Positions 63,978 to 64,000 of a stretch of DNA of 64,000 nucleotides are shown piece by piece; position 1 is the first letter of the stretch, and every line of letters starts with the position of its first letter. This DNA comes from Cyclobacteriaceae bacterium (lineage in GTDB: Bacteria > Bacteroidota > Bacteroidia > Cytophagales > Cyclobacteriaceae): NCBI GenBank assembly GCA_019694875.1, contig JAIBBC010000001.1, positions 186,001-250,000 of the forward strand, read 5' to 3'. A program made the position numbers and the translations under genes. The notes below the pieces were generated by a model. It saw only the letters and a list, made by a program, of their open reading frames with translations, was not told the origin of the DNA and ran no database searches.

Positions 63978-64000
63978 TCCGTGATTAACCTAGTCATATG

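Noticed and set aside
1-64000. CRISPR array, prophage, insertion sequence, tRNA or rRNA
   Set aside because: No spaced direct repeats, integrase, transposase or cloverleaf sequence was found; gaps are short and mostly promoters or hairpins.
1-64000. A clear new defence or biosynthetic system
   Set aside because: The genes are mainly housekeeping, envelope and secretion genes with known families; the unusual groupings are reported as findings without claiming a new system.

Overview
The window looks like chromosomal DNA from a Bacteroidota bacterium, most likely of the order Cytophagales. The reasons are type IX secretion (T9SS) genes (porT, sprA, a PorE-like OmpA protein and a cargo with a type A sorting tail), many Bacteroidota-specific families (DUF5606, DUF6588, DUF1599, DUF4292, the BT_3928 family), the Bacteroidota -7 promoter box TAnnTTTG before at least ten genes, and little use of Shine-Dalgarno sites. 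Genes are packed tightly on both strands. The largest gap is about 280 bp. I see no tRNA, rRNA, insertion sequence, prophage or CRISPR array.

Layout. 0-3.8 kb (minus): PorE-like OmpA protein, ubiE, porT and an SDR oxidoreductase cut by the window edge. 3.9-7.8 kb: engB, a DUF5606 gene, fbp, aspartate kinase and a low-molecular-weight phosphatase. 7.9-12.3 kb: an enoyl-CoA hydratase bracketed by two similar terminators, a DUF6588 protein, waaA and rsgA. 12.3-15.1 kb (minus): a tightly coupled set of DUF4442, DUF962/Mpo1-like, GNAT and GT2 genes. 15.3-22.5 kb: saccharopine dehydrogenase-like protein, a membrane methyltransferase, an amino acid permease, a 3'-5' exonuclease, floA-nfeD and proS. 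22.6-25.3 kb: a Gly/Tyr-rich secreted protein and a FadL-like outer membrane protein. 25.3-29.9 kb: aroK, BT_3928 family and DUF1599 genes facing away from folP and the c-di-AMP synthase cdaA. 29.9-32.3 kb: divergent kbl and tdh, a complete threonine-to-glycine route. 32.3-35.2 kb: a T9SS cargo and a flippase. 35.2-42.2 kb: an envelope run with TPR protein, DUF4292 lipoprotein, EnvC-like protein, tatA, gatA and a LysM transglycosylase. 42.3-53.8 kb: malic enzyme, ruvA, sprA, gcvH and lipA. 53.8-63.4 kb (minus): SPOR/OmpA protein, pbpC, an NTF2-like protein and a giant alpha-2-macroglobulin. 63.5 kb: dtd.

How it works together. Four parts of type IX secretion or gliding are spread through the window: translocon SprA, PorT, a PorE-like anchor and one cargo. 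Peptidoglycan upkeep is also prominent (EnvC-like, MltD-like, PBP1C with macroglobulin, SPOR/OmpA). Metabolic pairs that sit together make sense: gcvH with lipA, and tdh with kbl. I found no clear new defence or mobile system. The points that most deserve a second look are the Cys-bounded acidic, Tyr-rich insert in the macroglobulin, the DUF4442/Mpo1/GNAT/GT2 operon, the 63-residue protein leading kbl, apparently leaderless promoters, and quasi-palindromic intergenic spacers.
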